Part shown: positions 27,201-34,179 of the stretch, piece by piece
Numbering within the stretch: position 1 is the stretch's first letter
How the letters are laid out: every line of letters starts with the position of its first letter
From: an uncultured Clostridia bacterium
GTDB taxonomy: Bacteria > Bacillota > Clostridia > Oscillospirales > Oscillospiraceae
DNA length: 64,000 bases
Assembly: GCA_946550725.1 (NCBI GenBank)
Contig: CAMNQX010000002.1
Location: forward strand, 62,001 to 126,000
Reading direction: 5' to 3'
Notes under the pieces: model-generated
The model's database searches: none
Told to the model about the DNA's origin: nothing
What the model saw: only the letters and a program-made list of their open reading frames with translations
Program-made: the position numbers and the translations under genes

Positions 27201-27680
27201 GGCAGCGGCAGCCTTGCCCACTGCCGCCATGGCGGACCCCATAGCCTTCGCCGCCCCGCCGACCTTCTCGCCCATGCCGGAGAACTTGTCCCCGGTCTCC
27301 TCGGCAGTCTTGCCGTGGTCTTTCAGGGTCTCGTTGTTCTTCCGGATTTCGGCCTCTGCCTTATTCAGTTCGGCCTGGGTTTCGTTCACCGCCCGCTGCC
27401 ACTTCTGGGTCCGCTCGTCGGTTTCGCCAAAGGCGGCAGCGCTCTCAGCCAGCATCTTTTTCTGGAGGTCCAGCTTGGAGCTCAACTCGGTGACCGTCTT
27501 GCCCAGCACTTGGTTCTGGGCAGTCAAGGCCTTCTCCGAGTTTTCCTGCCCAATGAAAGCGGTGGTGACCACCTTCATTTCGGATCCAAGGGTCTTTAGG
27601 TTGGTGGTGATGCTGGAAATCTGCTTGCGAAATTCAGCCTCGCCGTCCATGCCGATTTTCGGGCCAAGATCATAGGGCAT
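24228..27680 (-). CDS. Tail tape measure protein
   Basis: 1,150 residues, the longest phage gene, setting tail length. The N-terminal FRKQISSITTNLKTLGSEMKVV and a long coiled coil (TAQNQVLGKTVTELSSKLDLQKK...) precede an Ala/Gly-rich hydrophobic segment (AAAAGLAAASAAIGALA). Residues about 390-640 hold a hydrophobic repeat region (LVPVALDAVNTLATSLIEKAPELLDSAI). Two LGIHSPSTxF copies mark the C-terminal domains typical of this family. At roughly 1.5 angstrom per residue, a tail near 170 nm is implied, by analogy. GAGGTGATCACCT precedes the start and the chaperone-extension stop lies 11 bp upstream. Confidence 0.93.
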   Translation of the reverse strand: MPYDLGPKIGMDGEAEFRKQISSITTNLKTLGSEMKVVTTAFIGQENSEKALTAQNQVLGKTVTELSSKLDLQKKMLAESAAAFGETDERTQKWQRAVNETQAELNKAEAEIRKNNETLKDHGKTAEETGDKFSGMGEKVGGAAKAMGSAMAAVGKAAAAGLAAASAAIGALAKQSLEGYAEYEQLVGGVETLFGAGGKSLQEYAADQGKTVAEVESTYRQLETAQAEVLKNANDAYKTAGLSANDYMETVTSFSAALIASLDGDTAKAAQVADVAITDMADNANKMGTSMESIQFAYQGFAKQNYTMLDNLKLGYGGTKSEMERLLKDAEQLPSAMGRKFDISNYADVVEAIHLVQENMGIAGATAQEASTTIEGSANAMKAAWSNLITGMADEDADMDQLITNLVDSVVTLGQNILPVLEQALSGMGEAIKQLAPVIAEELPGLVEDVVPALLDAATALIDGLVDGLMEALPVLVPVALDAVNTLATSLIEKAPELLDSAITIITTLADGLTEQLPELIPVAIDAILQLAETLTDPDSLGKMVDSAIGLIMALADGLIEGLPRLVEQAPVIIQNLVMGIANNLPKIIQAGIDLIVKLAAGLIQAIPQLVQSIPQIISAIVNGFATYASKIMDIGKNIVSGIWEGITGMAGWIKEKVTGFFGGIVDSVKSFLGIHSPSTLFRDQIGYNMGLGVAQGLDKSSNKATKAADALAKNVYTASKDWLDKNTKYLQLSLQDQVDVWETIQSQFVKGSQQYADAEEQIFDLRQQIQKEHDDAVISSAQKAVKLQGTTTAEQLAIWEDAQKRVLAGSEQYQKAEEQVYSLREKVMTEFEASAKEIFATAETIQKEYDDALAKRTESIYGIYGLFNKAAEAEKVSAKELIKNLDSQVESLGSFYAGLDQLAERSFVPDDLIEEIRAMGPKVAGQLDALLNMDDDQLQTYTDLYAKKHELAAAQAEKELASLKDETDQKVTEQMQALEQLFDSNAPDIGKSLVDGLAQGIRDHNSTVINAAVEMAKATIAAAKDTLGIHSPSTVFASIGGNMALGLAQGWEEDFAKVRREIQSGLNFDAGAVSANLTVPGLTASNAQPDFADLMAGMVNGVQTAVTGAGSNLPQSATIVLQTPEGMTVARWLLPDLRAAMRDDPSDAM

Positions 27681-27691
27681 AGGTGATCACC

Positions 27692-28257
27692 TCACTTCCA
27701 TTCCAGGAGGCGCCAGAAGTCCTCCTCGGTTTCTTTGTGCTTCTGGGTATAGCCATCCACCTTGATTTGGTCGATGGCTACCAGGTCCAGGAGCTCCCCA
27801 AATGGGAGGCACCTGGTCTCCTGGTAGCCAAGGCCAAGGTGGAGGCCATACCACAGGTACCACGCCGGGCTTATTGGTCCTTCTGCTCTCCGTCCGGCGT
27901 GGCGACGGCGTTTTTTGGCGGTTCCGCCTCTACCTGCCGCTCCGAGCCGTTGGTGATGGTCTCAGCCACCTTGGCCCGCAGCCCCATCAGCTCGCTCAGG
28001 TCGCAGCAGTCACGGATGTCCTCCTCCGAGAGCGCCGGCGCAGCCTCTAGCCCCTTGCGCTTGGCGTAGCTCTCGCCGGCGGTCATCATCCGGGCCAGTG
28101 CCCAGATAACCGTCCGCAGCTGGGTGGCCTGGTCGCCGTCCAGGGCGCTGAAAAAGCCCTCCAGCGTGCCGAACTTGTCGCAGGCGTCCTCCACCACGCC
28201 GGCGGAGAAGCAGAGCATCCGCTCCTGCCCGTCCAGGGTGATTGTTGCCGTCCTCAT
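27692..28257 (-). CDS. Tail assembly chaperone GT, -1 frameshift product
   Basis: Predicted 188-residue fusion. Ribosomes read the upstream chaperone frame to Asn116, slip back one base on A_AAA_AAC (27916-27910) and continue 72 codons (RRRHAGRRAEGPISPAWYLWYGLHLG... ending EEDFWRLLEWK) to the TGA at 27694. The second frame has no start codon with a Shine-Dalgarno of its own and ends just before the tape measure. That is the classic gpG/gpGT arrangement of long-tailed phages. The aromatic-rich WYLWYG and EEDFWRLLEW segments are typical of the T part, which binds the tape measure. Confidence 0.85.
27860..27916 (-). promoter_or_regulatory. Programmed -1 ribosomal frameshift signal
   Basis: The slippery heptamer A AAA AAC is in the correct phase (CCA AAA AAC). 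It is followed after exactly 7 nt by an 8-bp perfect stem CCACGCCG/CGGCGTGG with a 27-nt loop that holds the zero-frame stop. Confidence 0.85.
27871..28257 (-). CDS. Tail assembly chaperone G (zero-frame product)
   Basis: 128 residues (MRTATITLDGQERMLCFSAGVVEDACDKFGTLEGFF...). An alpha/beta N-terminal domain is followed by a flexible C-terminus ERQVEAEPPKNAVATPDGEQKDQ. It lies between the tail tube and tape measure, where the G chaperone belongs. It carries the frameshift site near its 3' end, so most ribosomes should make this short form and a minority the GT form. Confidence 0.85.
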   Translation of the reverse strand: MRTATITLDGQERMLCFSAGVVEDACDKFGTLEGFFSALDGDQATQLRTVIWALARMMTAGESYAKRKGLEAAPALSEEDIRDCCDLSELMGLRAKVAETITNGSERQVEAEPPKNAVATPDGEQKDQ

Positions 28258-28274
28258 TCAGCGTCCCTCCGATC

Positions 28275-28925
28275 TCACGCCGTCTTGGCGGCGCTCTTAG
28301 CCACGGCAGGCTGGGAGGCGGGCTGAGTGTCGGTAATGTTCATATAGCTCTTCACCAACGCCTCGGCGTCGGCCTCGCTGTCCAGGAGAGAGCTCTGCCG
28401 GAACCAGGGATGCTTGGGGGCGTCGCTACGCATGATGGTCGCCTCCAGCTCAGGGGTCTGCCACTCGATGGTCTCACCCTGGGTAGTGGCCTCGGTGCCG
28501 GGGGTGGTAAACTGGACCTTCTCCAGGATAAAGGCCACCCACTTGATGGCGCCGTCCACCTTCTTTTTCAGAATCCCGCCCACCGAGAGGTAGGGCGCGG
28601 CCTGGTCATCGTCGTAAACGTTCCAGTAGGCGTCCTTGGTCTCCAGCGCAGGGGTGGTCCCGATGGCCTCCTTGGAGACGCCCAGGATGGCCTGGGCGAT
28701 GTCGGGCATCAGCTCGGTGGTGCCCAGAGTGGCGGTGCCGCCGGAGAAGGTGCTGTCGCTCTCCGCGGGGGCGTTGTCTCCGTAGAGAACGTTGTCGTTT
28801 CCGCCATCCAGCGAGATGGAGAGACTGGTGTACTTGCCCATGACCCCGCCGTTTGAGCGGGTCACGGTGCCACCGTCGTTGTTGTAGACGGCGTAATAGG
28901 GTTTGCTAAGACCGATGGTAGCCAT
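28275..28925 (-). CDS. Major tail tube protein
   Basis: 216 residues from ATG 28925 (MATIGLSKPYYAVYNN), with AAAGGAGA upstream; the track start lies 6 codons earlier. The beta-rich sequence with YTSLSISLDGGNDNVLYGDNAPAESDSTFSGGTATLGTTEL is characteristic of Firmicutes siphophage tail tube proteins. The C-terminus is Ala/Lys-rich. Position directly before the frameshifted chaperone supports the call. Confidence 0.87.
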   Translation of the reverse strand: MATIGLSKPYYAVYNNDGGTVTRSNGGVMGKYTSLSISLDGGNDNVLYGDNAPAESDSTFSGGTATLGTTELMPDIAQAILGVSKEAIGTTPALETKDAYWNVYDDDQAAPYLSVGGILKKKVDGAIKWVAFILEKVQFTTPGTEATTQGETIEWQTPELEATIMRSDAPKHPWFRQSSLLDSEADAEALVKSYMNITDTQPASQPAVAKSAAKTA

Positions 28926-28939
28926 AGTTCGTTCTCCTT

Positions 28940-29434
28940 TCACGTTTTCATGATGTTTTTGAGGGACTTATCGACCGACTTTTGCATGGCCACCAGGGCG
29001 AGTTTACGGGTTCTGCCCATGGCCCGCTTGATGAAGGGGTTGGCTGCCATGAACGAGGTGCCCCGCTCCACGGCTCTTGCCACCACTACGTTGGGCTGAC
29101 CCTTGGGCCAGGTCTTGGTCTTGACCTCGTTGTAGCCGTCAAAGCCAAGCCGGACGTCGTAGATGCCGTCATCCTCCCGCATCTTGGTGATGCCGAAGGA
29201 TTCTAGTAGCGCTTTTTTCTGGGCCTTGTTTGGCCCCTGCAGCGGCACCCTGGCCACTGGAGGGCCCAGGCCGCCCTGGGTGGGCAGCGCCTGCAGCTCA
29301 CCCCGGATGGCGTCGGCGGCGATGTCGGCCCCATCGTAGATGGCTGGTCGGATCACCGATTCCTTTAGGCTCCGTTCTAGCCGGGAAAGGGCGGCGGTGT
29401 ACTCATCCAGACCCTTCATTTCGATCCGTGCCAT
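28940..29434 (-). CDS. HK97 gp10-like head-tail joining protein
   Basis: 164 residues. MARIEMKGLDEYTAALSRLERSLKESVIRPAIYDGADIAADAIRGELQ and the C-terminal ANPFIKRAMGRTRKLALVAMQKSVDKSLKNI match the HK97-gp10 family of tail-completion/joining proteins. GGGAGGTGGCCTGA precedes the ATG, which overlaps the neighbour's end. Confidence 0.88.
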   Translation of the reverse strand: MARIEMKGLDEYTAALSRLERSLKESVIRPAIYDGADIAADAIRGELQALPTQGGLGPPVARVPLQGPNKAQKKALLESFGITKMREDDGIYDVRLGFDGYNEVKTKTWPKGQPNVVVARAVERGTSFMAANPFIKRAMGRTRKLALVAMQKSVDKSLKNIMKT

Positions 29435-29755
29435 TCAGGCCACCTCCCAATCCCAACTCCAGTGGTAAAAGCCGGTCTCCTCCTCGTACTCGATCTCCAC
29501 CAGACTCCAGGCGATCCCCGCCCGGTCAAAGCTCTCCCCCAGGGCATCGCCCCATGGGTCAACCTCCAGTTTGGTGTAGAGGTCGCTGGTGCCGGTGACC
29601 GTCTTTTCTGCATGGGCTCCGTCCCCGGTGAGGTCGTTGGCCCCGTCCTCTTGCCACACGATGTAGCGGTCCGACTGGAGTCGCTGGGTATGGCTCACGG
29701 CATCGGTGACAGCCAGGTGGGCCGCGATGATCTGTTCACGCCAGGTCACTTTCAC
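29435..29755 (-). CDS. Phage tail completion/terminator-like protein
   Basis: 106 residues from GTG 29755 behind GGAGGAGGTGG. An alpha/beta sequence (REQIIAAHLAVTDAVSHTQRL; IAWSLVEIEYEEETGFYHWSWDWEV). Gene order (head closure, gp10-like, this gene, tube) suggests a tail terminator. The family assignment is inferred from order only. Confidence 0.6.
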   Translation of the reverse strand: MKVTWREQIIAAHLAVTDAVSHTQRLQSDRYIVWQEDGANDLTGDGAHAEKTVTGTSDLYTKLEVDPWGDALGESFDRAGIAWSLVEIEYEEETGFYHWSWDWEVA

Positions 29756-30137
29756 CCACCTCCTCCATGGGGAGCTGCTCCATCCTGGCCAGGGTCAGGT
29801 CCAGGCTGGAGGGGTATACCTCGTCCACCGTCTGCACCATCTCAATACGGTACTGCCGGGCAGAGCCGGTGACGATGGCGACGTCCTGGGTGCTGACGGG
29901 GATACCCGCCGGGACTCTGACCACCCTCTCCACATCCACCTGGGCCTGCAGCGCGGTATACCGGCGGGTCAGCCCAAGCCGCTGCTCGGCAAAGGGCAAC
30001 TCACCTTTGGGGTGGAGCTGGGGCTTGGGCTTGTAACCCGGCTTAGCCCCGTCGGTCACCGCGCAGATGGTCACCAGCCCGTCGGGATAGCTCTGAGAGA
30101 TGCTATCCGTTCTGGGGCGGTACGGTGCTTTCCACAT
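29736..30137 (-). CDS. Phage head closure (head-tail adaptor) protein
   Basis: 133 residues from ATG 30137 (MWKAPYRPRTDSIS), which has AAGGAGGG upstream; the longer track frame starts in the previous gene. VVRVPAGIPVSTQDVAIVTGSARQYRIEMVQTVDE is the beta-barrel core seen in SPP1 gp16-like stoppers. It overlaps its upstream neighbour by 35 bp. Confidence 0.65.
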   Translation of the reverse strand: MWKAPYRPRTDSISQSYPDGLVTICAVTDGAKPGYKPKPQLHPKGELPFAEQRLGLTRRYTALQAQVDVERVVRVPAGIPVSTQDVAIVTGSARQYRIEMVQTVDEVYPSSLDLTLARMEQLPMEEVGESDLA

Positions 30138-30429
30138 AGGCCGCCACCCTCCTTCCATTCTGCATGGCAAGGATCCTGTTGGCATTATTGGCCTCGAACA
30201 CGTCCAGGGCGTTGTCCCGCCCGTACCGGACATAATCCATCAGGAGGGCACGGGCGGCCCCCGGGACCGTGTAGTCCGCAGGGGCGCCGTTCTTCTCGTC
30301 CAGATAGGCCATGCCGGACAGGATCAGCTCCGAGACCTTCATATCGGTGGTGACGGAGCTCCAAGTGATGTCAAGGTAGACCTTAACATCCGCCAGCAGC
30401 CCCGCCGGGATCTCGGTCCGGGCCGTCAT
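30103..30429 (-). CDS. Phage head-tail connector (gp6-like)
   Basis: 108 residues, mostly helical: LLADVKVYLDITWSSVTTDMKVSELILSGMAYLDEKNG and ARALLMDYVRYGRDNALDVFEANNANRILAM are the pattern of gp6/gp15-like connectors that form the ring below the portal. The ATG overlaps the capsid gene's TAA region, with no clear Shine-Dalgarno, so coupled translation is likely. Confidence 0.8.
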   Translation of the reverse strand: MTARTEIPAGLLADVKVYLDITWSSVTTDMKVSELILSGMAYLDEKNGAPADYTVPGAARALLMDYVRYGRDNALDVFEANNANRILAMQNGRRVAAYVESTVPPQNG

Positions 30430-30430
30430 C

Positions 30431-31903
30431 TTAGGACTTGGTGACGGTCACCGTGTAGGACTTGTTGGTGGTGCCGTCCTCGGCGGTCACCTTGACCACC
30501 ACGGTGTTGGAGCCGCTGGACCAGGACAGGGCGGAGCCGTTAGCCACCTCAGTGCCGTTGAGGGTCACCGCCACAGTAGCGCCGGCATCTGCGGGCACCG
30601 CGTTGATCACGTTGGTGGCGTTAGTGGTGGTGGCGGTGTAGGAGGTGGTGTCACCCGCAAAGGCCGGGGACAGGGTAGCGCTGCCAAGGCTCAGTGAGGC
30701 CAGGGTGGCGTCAGAGCTGAGGGCCCGACCGGTCACCGACTGGACCTTGTAGATGGCGGCCTCCAGGTTGGAGATGTCCAGCAACAAGAATGCGTTGTTG
30801 TCCATGGGGAACCCGTTGGCAAAGCCCTTGATCAGGTACACCCGGTTATCCTCCAGGAACTGGTAGTGGTCGGAGTAGTCGATCTGACCGTCCTTGCCGG
30901 AGCCAATGGCGGCGAAGTATCGGTAACCCAGGCCCATCACCGCCTTGCCCAGGGGCACAGCCGGGGTCTGAATGATGTCCATGGGATAGGGCAGCTCCTC
31001 CCGGTAGGTGCCATCGGGGGCCTTGATGGTGATGGCGGGCATGACCCCCTTGTAGTAATCCACGGGATTGACCAGCAGGATCACGTCCCGGATAGGCCGA
31101 GGCTTACCGCCGTCATCGGTAGCCATCAGGCTCAGCAGATTGCCGAAGGTCTGGACGTCCAGAGCGTTGACCGTGATGGGGGTCTTTTCGGGGTAGATGC
31201 CGCCGGTGACGGTGACGCTCTCGCCCACCTGGCGGATCATGCCGATGGGCTGGTCCTTGCCGCTACCCTTGACGATGCCGACCTCCAGGCCGTTGGCATA
31301 GGCCTCGTAGAGAATTTCCCGGACGTACCTGTCCAGCCACTCGGGACCCAGCTCCAGGGCCGCCTTGCAGACGGGAATAAAAGCGGACAGCTTCAGCAGG
31401 CCGGTGTTGGCGACCTTAAAGCCGCTCACCAGCTCCTTGATGATCTCGTCGCACAGCTCGCCCCATGCGGCCTCCTGGTAACCGTTGGCGTTGTAGGTCA
31501 TCTTGATGGCGGCGCCGGTGGGGATAAAATTGATCTTGGAAAGGAGCCGGTGCTCGGTCCGCAGGTCCTCAAAGACCCGCTCGATGACCGTCTCTGGCAT
31601 CACCAGGTTGAGGTCGCTGAGGGCCTGCTTGGGGTTCTTGTCCGCCATGGCGACGGCGAGCTTCTGGTAGTACTCCCGCTCCTCGCTGGTGAGCATAGCC
31701 TCCCCACGGGAAACCCGGACGTTGGTGTCCATGGCCTGCTTTGCCTCGTTCACCCGGTCCTGGACCTCCGCCAGCATCTCGTCTCGAATGCACTGGGAGA
31801 TCTGCCCGAAGGTCTCGCCAAAGGCGGCGGTGTCGCCATCGGAGATGTTCTGCTGGAGCTGCTGCCGCAGCTGGTCGAGGGTCATTCTGTCGTTGTTCTT
31901 CAT
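30431..31903 (-). CDS. Major capsid protein (HK97 fold) with C-terminal cadherin/Ig-like domain
   Basis: 490 residues, longer than a plain HK97 capsid. The N-terminal ~75 residues are a charged scaffold-like delta region. The capsid domain (about 90-395) shows LDRYVREILYEAYANGLEVGIVKGSGKDQPIGMI and the P-domain VNPVDYYKGVMP. An extra module at about 398-490 (SSDATLASLSLGSATLSPAF...YTATTTNATNVI..., TSYTV repeats) is a cadherin-like beta-sandwich expected on the capsid surface. It may serve for decoration or adherence to mucus/carbohydrate. AAAAGGAGAAAAC precedes the start. Confidence 0.92.
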   Translation of the reverse strand: MKNNDRMTLDQLRQQLQQNISDGDTAAFGETFGQISQCIRDEMLAEVQDRVNEAKQAMDTNVRVSRGEAMLTSEEREYYQKLAVAMADKNPKQALSDLNLVMPETVIERVFEDLRTEHRLLSKINFIPTGAAIKMTYNANGYQEAAWGELCDEIIKELVSGFKVANTGLLKLSAFIPVCKAALELGPEWLDRYVREILYEAYANGLEVGIVKGSGKDQPIGMIRQVGESVTVTGGIYPEKTPITVNALDVQTFGNLLSLMATDDGGKPRPIRDVILLVNPVDYYKGVMPAITIKAPDGTYREELPYPMDIIQTPAVPLGKAVMGLGYRYFAAIGSGKDGQIDYSDHYQFLEDNRVYLIKGFANGFPMDNNAFLLLDISNLEAAIYKVQSVTGRALSSDATLASLSLGSATLSPAFAGDTTSYTATTTNATNVINAVPADAGATVAVTLNGTEVANGSALSWSSGSNTVVVKVTAEDGTTNKSYTVTVTKS

Positions 31904-31918
31904 GATGTTTTCTCCTTT

Positions 31919-32734
31919 TCAGTTTTTAGTTTTGTCGGCAAAGAGAGCCAAAATGGCGTTCTGCTTGGGTTTCGGGTCAACCTCCGGCGCAGGAGCGGGC
32001 ACGGGCTCGGTGTCCAACTTGGACACCGGAGCGCTGGTCATATCCCGGAGGTGAGCCGCCAGGGTCCGCTGGAAGTCCAGCCGCTGCTGGGTGTCCAGAT
32101 TGGCCTTCTGGAGAACGGCGGCGGCGCCGCTCATATCGGCGTCTTGTTCAGCCATGCGGTCAGCCAGGCCCAGCTCAATGCACTGCTCTGCAGTGAGCCA
32201 GGTCTCGGCGTCCATCATCTCGACAAGCCGCTCCTCGGTGAGCTTGTCCCCGGCCTTGGCTAGGTAGGCCCCTCTACCGGCTGCACACATCACATCCAGG
32301 TCATCGGCGGCCTTCCGCAGCTCGGCGGCGGAGCCGATGGCGGACATCCAGACGTTGTGAATCATCATCAACGTGTTCCGGGGCATCACCACCTCGTCCC
32401 CAGCCATGGCGATCACCGAGGCGATGGAGCAGGCAAAGCCGTCCACATAGACCGTCTTGTGGGCCGGGTGCCGTTTGAGCTGGTTGTAAATCGCCGTGCC
32501 CTCAAAGACGCTACCGCCGTAGCTGTTGATGTAAATGTTGATCTGGGTGGCGTTGGGGTGGGCCCCCAGGACCTCCCGGAAGTGGTTGGCGCTGTTCTCG
32601 CTGTCCACCCAGTCGCCGTCCAAGAAGCCGCCCTCCCAGACCTCGCCTTCCACGTCGCCGTAGATAAAGAGGTCCAGGATGTTCGGGTCTGCCTGCTGCT
32701 TCAGCTCCCACATGGGCTTGTATTGCTTTCTCAT
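31919..32734 (-). CDS. ClpP-like prohead maturation protease
   Basis: 271 residues. The Clp-protease fold shows INIYINSYGGSVFEGTAIYNQL, the nucleophile Ser in GFACSIASVIAMAG, and the His in NTLMMIHNVW. It cleaves the capsid delta domain during head maturation. The C-terminal ~55 residues are a Pro-rich disordered tail (TEPVPAPAPEVDPKPKQ) that contains palindrome site 2 within the VSKLDT codons. AAAGGAGGTAACC precedes the ATG. Confidence 0.92.
   Translation of the reverse strand: MRKQYKPMWELKQQADPNILDLFIYGDVEGEVWEGGFLDGDWVDSENSANHFREVLGAHPNATQINIYINSYGGSVFEGTAIYNQLKRHPAHKTVYVDGFACSIASVIAMAGDEVVMPRNTLMMIHNVWMSAIGSAAELRKAADDLDVMCAAGRGAYLAKAGDKLTEERLVEMMDAETWLTAEQCIELGLADRMAEQDADMSGAAAVLQKANLDTQQRLDFQRTLAAHLRDMTSAPVSKLDTEPVPAPAPEVDPKPKQNAILALFADKTKN
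32009..32027. repeat. 19-bp palindrome, site 2
   Basis: GGTGTCCAACTTGGACACC, a perfect dyad, lies inside the disordered tail of the protease gene (codons VSKLDT). Confidence 0.9.
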
Positions 32735-32751
32735 ACTTGGTTACCTCCTTT

Positions 32752-33921
32752 CTACTCCCCCAGGGCGTTGGCTGCCTCGTCCATCTCCGCGATGTTCTTG
32801 GTGAGGTAGTGCTTGTCCGCCCAGGGCTCGTTGATGGTTCCCTGCCCGACCGCCCGGAGGAGGTCGTTGATGCTATACACTCCAGAGCCCACCAACTTCT
32901 CCACGTTGGCGGCCTGGTCGAACAGGTCGTAATGGATGATGGAGGAGCTGTCCACACGCAGGTAGTCCCCGGCCTTCCACGCCTCGTAGCCGTAGCGCTT
33001 GCGGTTGATCTCCTCCTGGAGCTGGTCGCACAGCGGGTCCACAACCAGGGTCAAAAACCGGCTGTTTGCGTCCTCCGTCCCCTCCACCTTGCCGTTGACC
33101 AGCACGGCGGGGATCAAAAAGCCCCGGGCCGTGAAATCAAAGATGTCCGCCACCAGATCCCGGATGTCGGAGGTGGAGGAGCTGCTGCCTGTGGAGCCGA
33201 TTCCCACCCGCTCGAACTTGTAGCCATCGAACTCAGGCAGCACCCCGTTGGGGTCGGTCAGAAATGGCTGCACCTGCTCTTTGATCATCTTGGCAAAGTT
33301 GGTCTCGAAGTTATCGGCGCCGGAGGCGATCTGGTCGATGTGGACCTTCCAGTGCTGCCCCTGGTCCCACTCATAGTGAGCCTTTGCCAGAGAGGTCATC
33401 TTCTCCCAGGCCCTGGCTAGCCGGGCCAGCACCGGCTCCATGCTCGTTTGGTTCAGCCGCAGATGGAGGACGTCGTCCTCCCGGAACCGCTTGGAGAAGG
33501 TGTAGTCGTCCACCGTCACCTCCCGGTACTCGTTCTGTCTGGTCACCTGGGCCTCGCCTTGCTCCCAGCTGTCAGCCACCGCCAGCATCTCGTAGCCGTC
33601 CCGATGTCGGAAGGACACCACCAGGGCCTCGTTATGCCGGTACAGTCGGTCCACCAGCTTGTGGAGGAATACCGTGCTGTTCTCGTTGAGATTTGGCTCC
33701 ACGTTCCAGAGCCACGCTTCCCGGTCCTGCACCTCCTCGCGGCCCCTATAGGTCCGAAACTCGCACCGCCCGATGGCGTTGGCGACCATGTCCACGCAGA
33801 CCGAAAAGGCCAGCTCGTAGGCCGCGAACTCCGCCGCCGCGTCAAAGAGGTCCTTGCAGCTCACTTCCCGGAAGCCGTCCTCCCGCTTGTTGGGGTTGAA
33901 CAGCCAGGCCAAGATACCCAT
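32752..33921 (-). CDS. HK97-family portal protein
   Basis: 389 residues from ATG 33921 (MGILAWLFNPNKREDG), preceded by GGAGGAGC. AYELAFSVCVDMVANAIGRCEFRTYRG, LVDRLYRHNEALVVSFRHRDGYEML and the C-terminal GSGVYSINDLLRAVGQGTI...YLTKNI are portal motifs. It forms the dodecameric DNA entry channel. A terminator-like hairpin separates it from the terminase genes. Confidence 0.93.
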   Translation of the reverse strand: MGILAWLFNPNKREDGFREVSCKDLFDAAAEFAAYELAFSVCVDMVANAIGRCEFRTYRGREEVQDREAWLWNVEPNLNENSTVFLHKLVDRLYRHNEALVVSFRHRDGYEMLAVADSWEQGEAQVTRQNEYREVTVDDYTFSKRFREDDVLHLRLNQTSMEPVLARLARAWEKMTSLAKAHYEWDQGQHWKVHIDQIASGADNFETNFAKMIKEQVQPFLTDPNGVLPEFDGYKFERVGIGSTGSSSSTSDIRDLVADIFDFTARGFLIPAVLVNGKVEGTEDANSRFLTLVVDPLCDQLQEEINRKRYGYEAWKAGDYLRVDSSSIIHYDLFDQAANVEKLVGSGVYSINDLLRAVGQGTINEPWADKHYLTKNIAEMDEAANALGE

Positions 33922-33941
33922 GCTCCTCCGCTCCCTTCCAA

Positions 33942-33996
33942 ACAAAAAATAAGCGCCGGGGACCGGGAGATCTAAGATCTCCTCAGTCCTCGGCGC
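33942..33996 (-). terminator. Terminator-like hairpin between terminase and portal
   Basis: Read leftward, GCGCCGAGGACTGAGGAGATC pairs imperfectly with GATCTCCCGGTCCCCGGCGC and is followed by TTATTTTTTG. It lies within the late operon, so it is probably leaky or antiterminated. Confidence 0.7.
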
Positions 33997-34019
33997 GATT
34001 GCCCTTCCATCCTGTCAAT

Positions 34020-34172
34020 TCAGGGTGTGCGATATATGATTTTTCTGGTCATGACCTCCACCACTACCTTGCCATCGGCAGCCAGGCGGACAGCTACGTC
34101 GTACCCCCTTGACAGGGCCTCCTCGATCTGGGCCCGGGCGGCGGCGTTGAGCCGCGGCGGTTGGCGCTCCAT
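34020..34172 (-). CDS. Small phage protein, unknown
   Basis: 50 residues, below the track's limit: MERQPPRLNAAARAQIEEALSRGYDVAVRL, then KVVVEVMTRKIIYR. It begins 8 bp after the terminase stop with only a weak Shine-Dalgarno (CTGGTGACC). The helix-strand sequence and good spacing suggest a real gene. No family recognised. Confidence 0.55.
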   Translation of the reverse strand: MERQPPRLNAAARAQIEEALSRGYDVAVRLAADGKVVVEVMTRKIIYRTP

Positions 34173-34179
34173 GGGTCGG

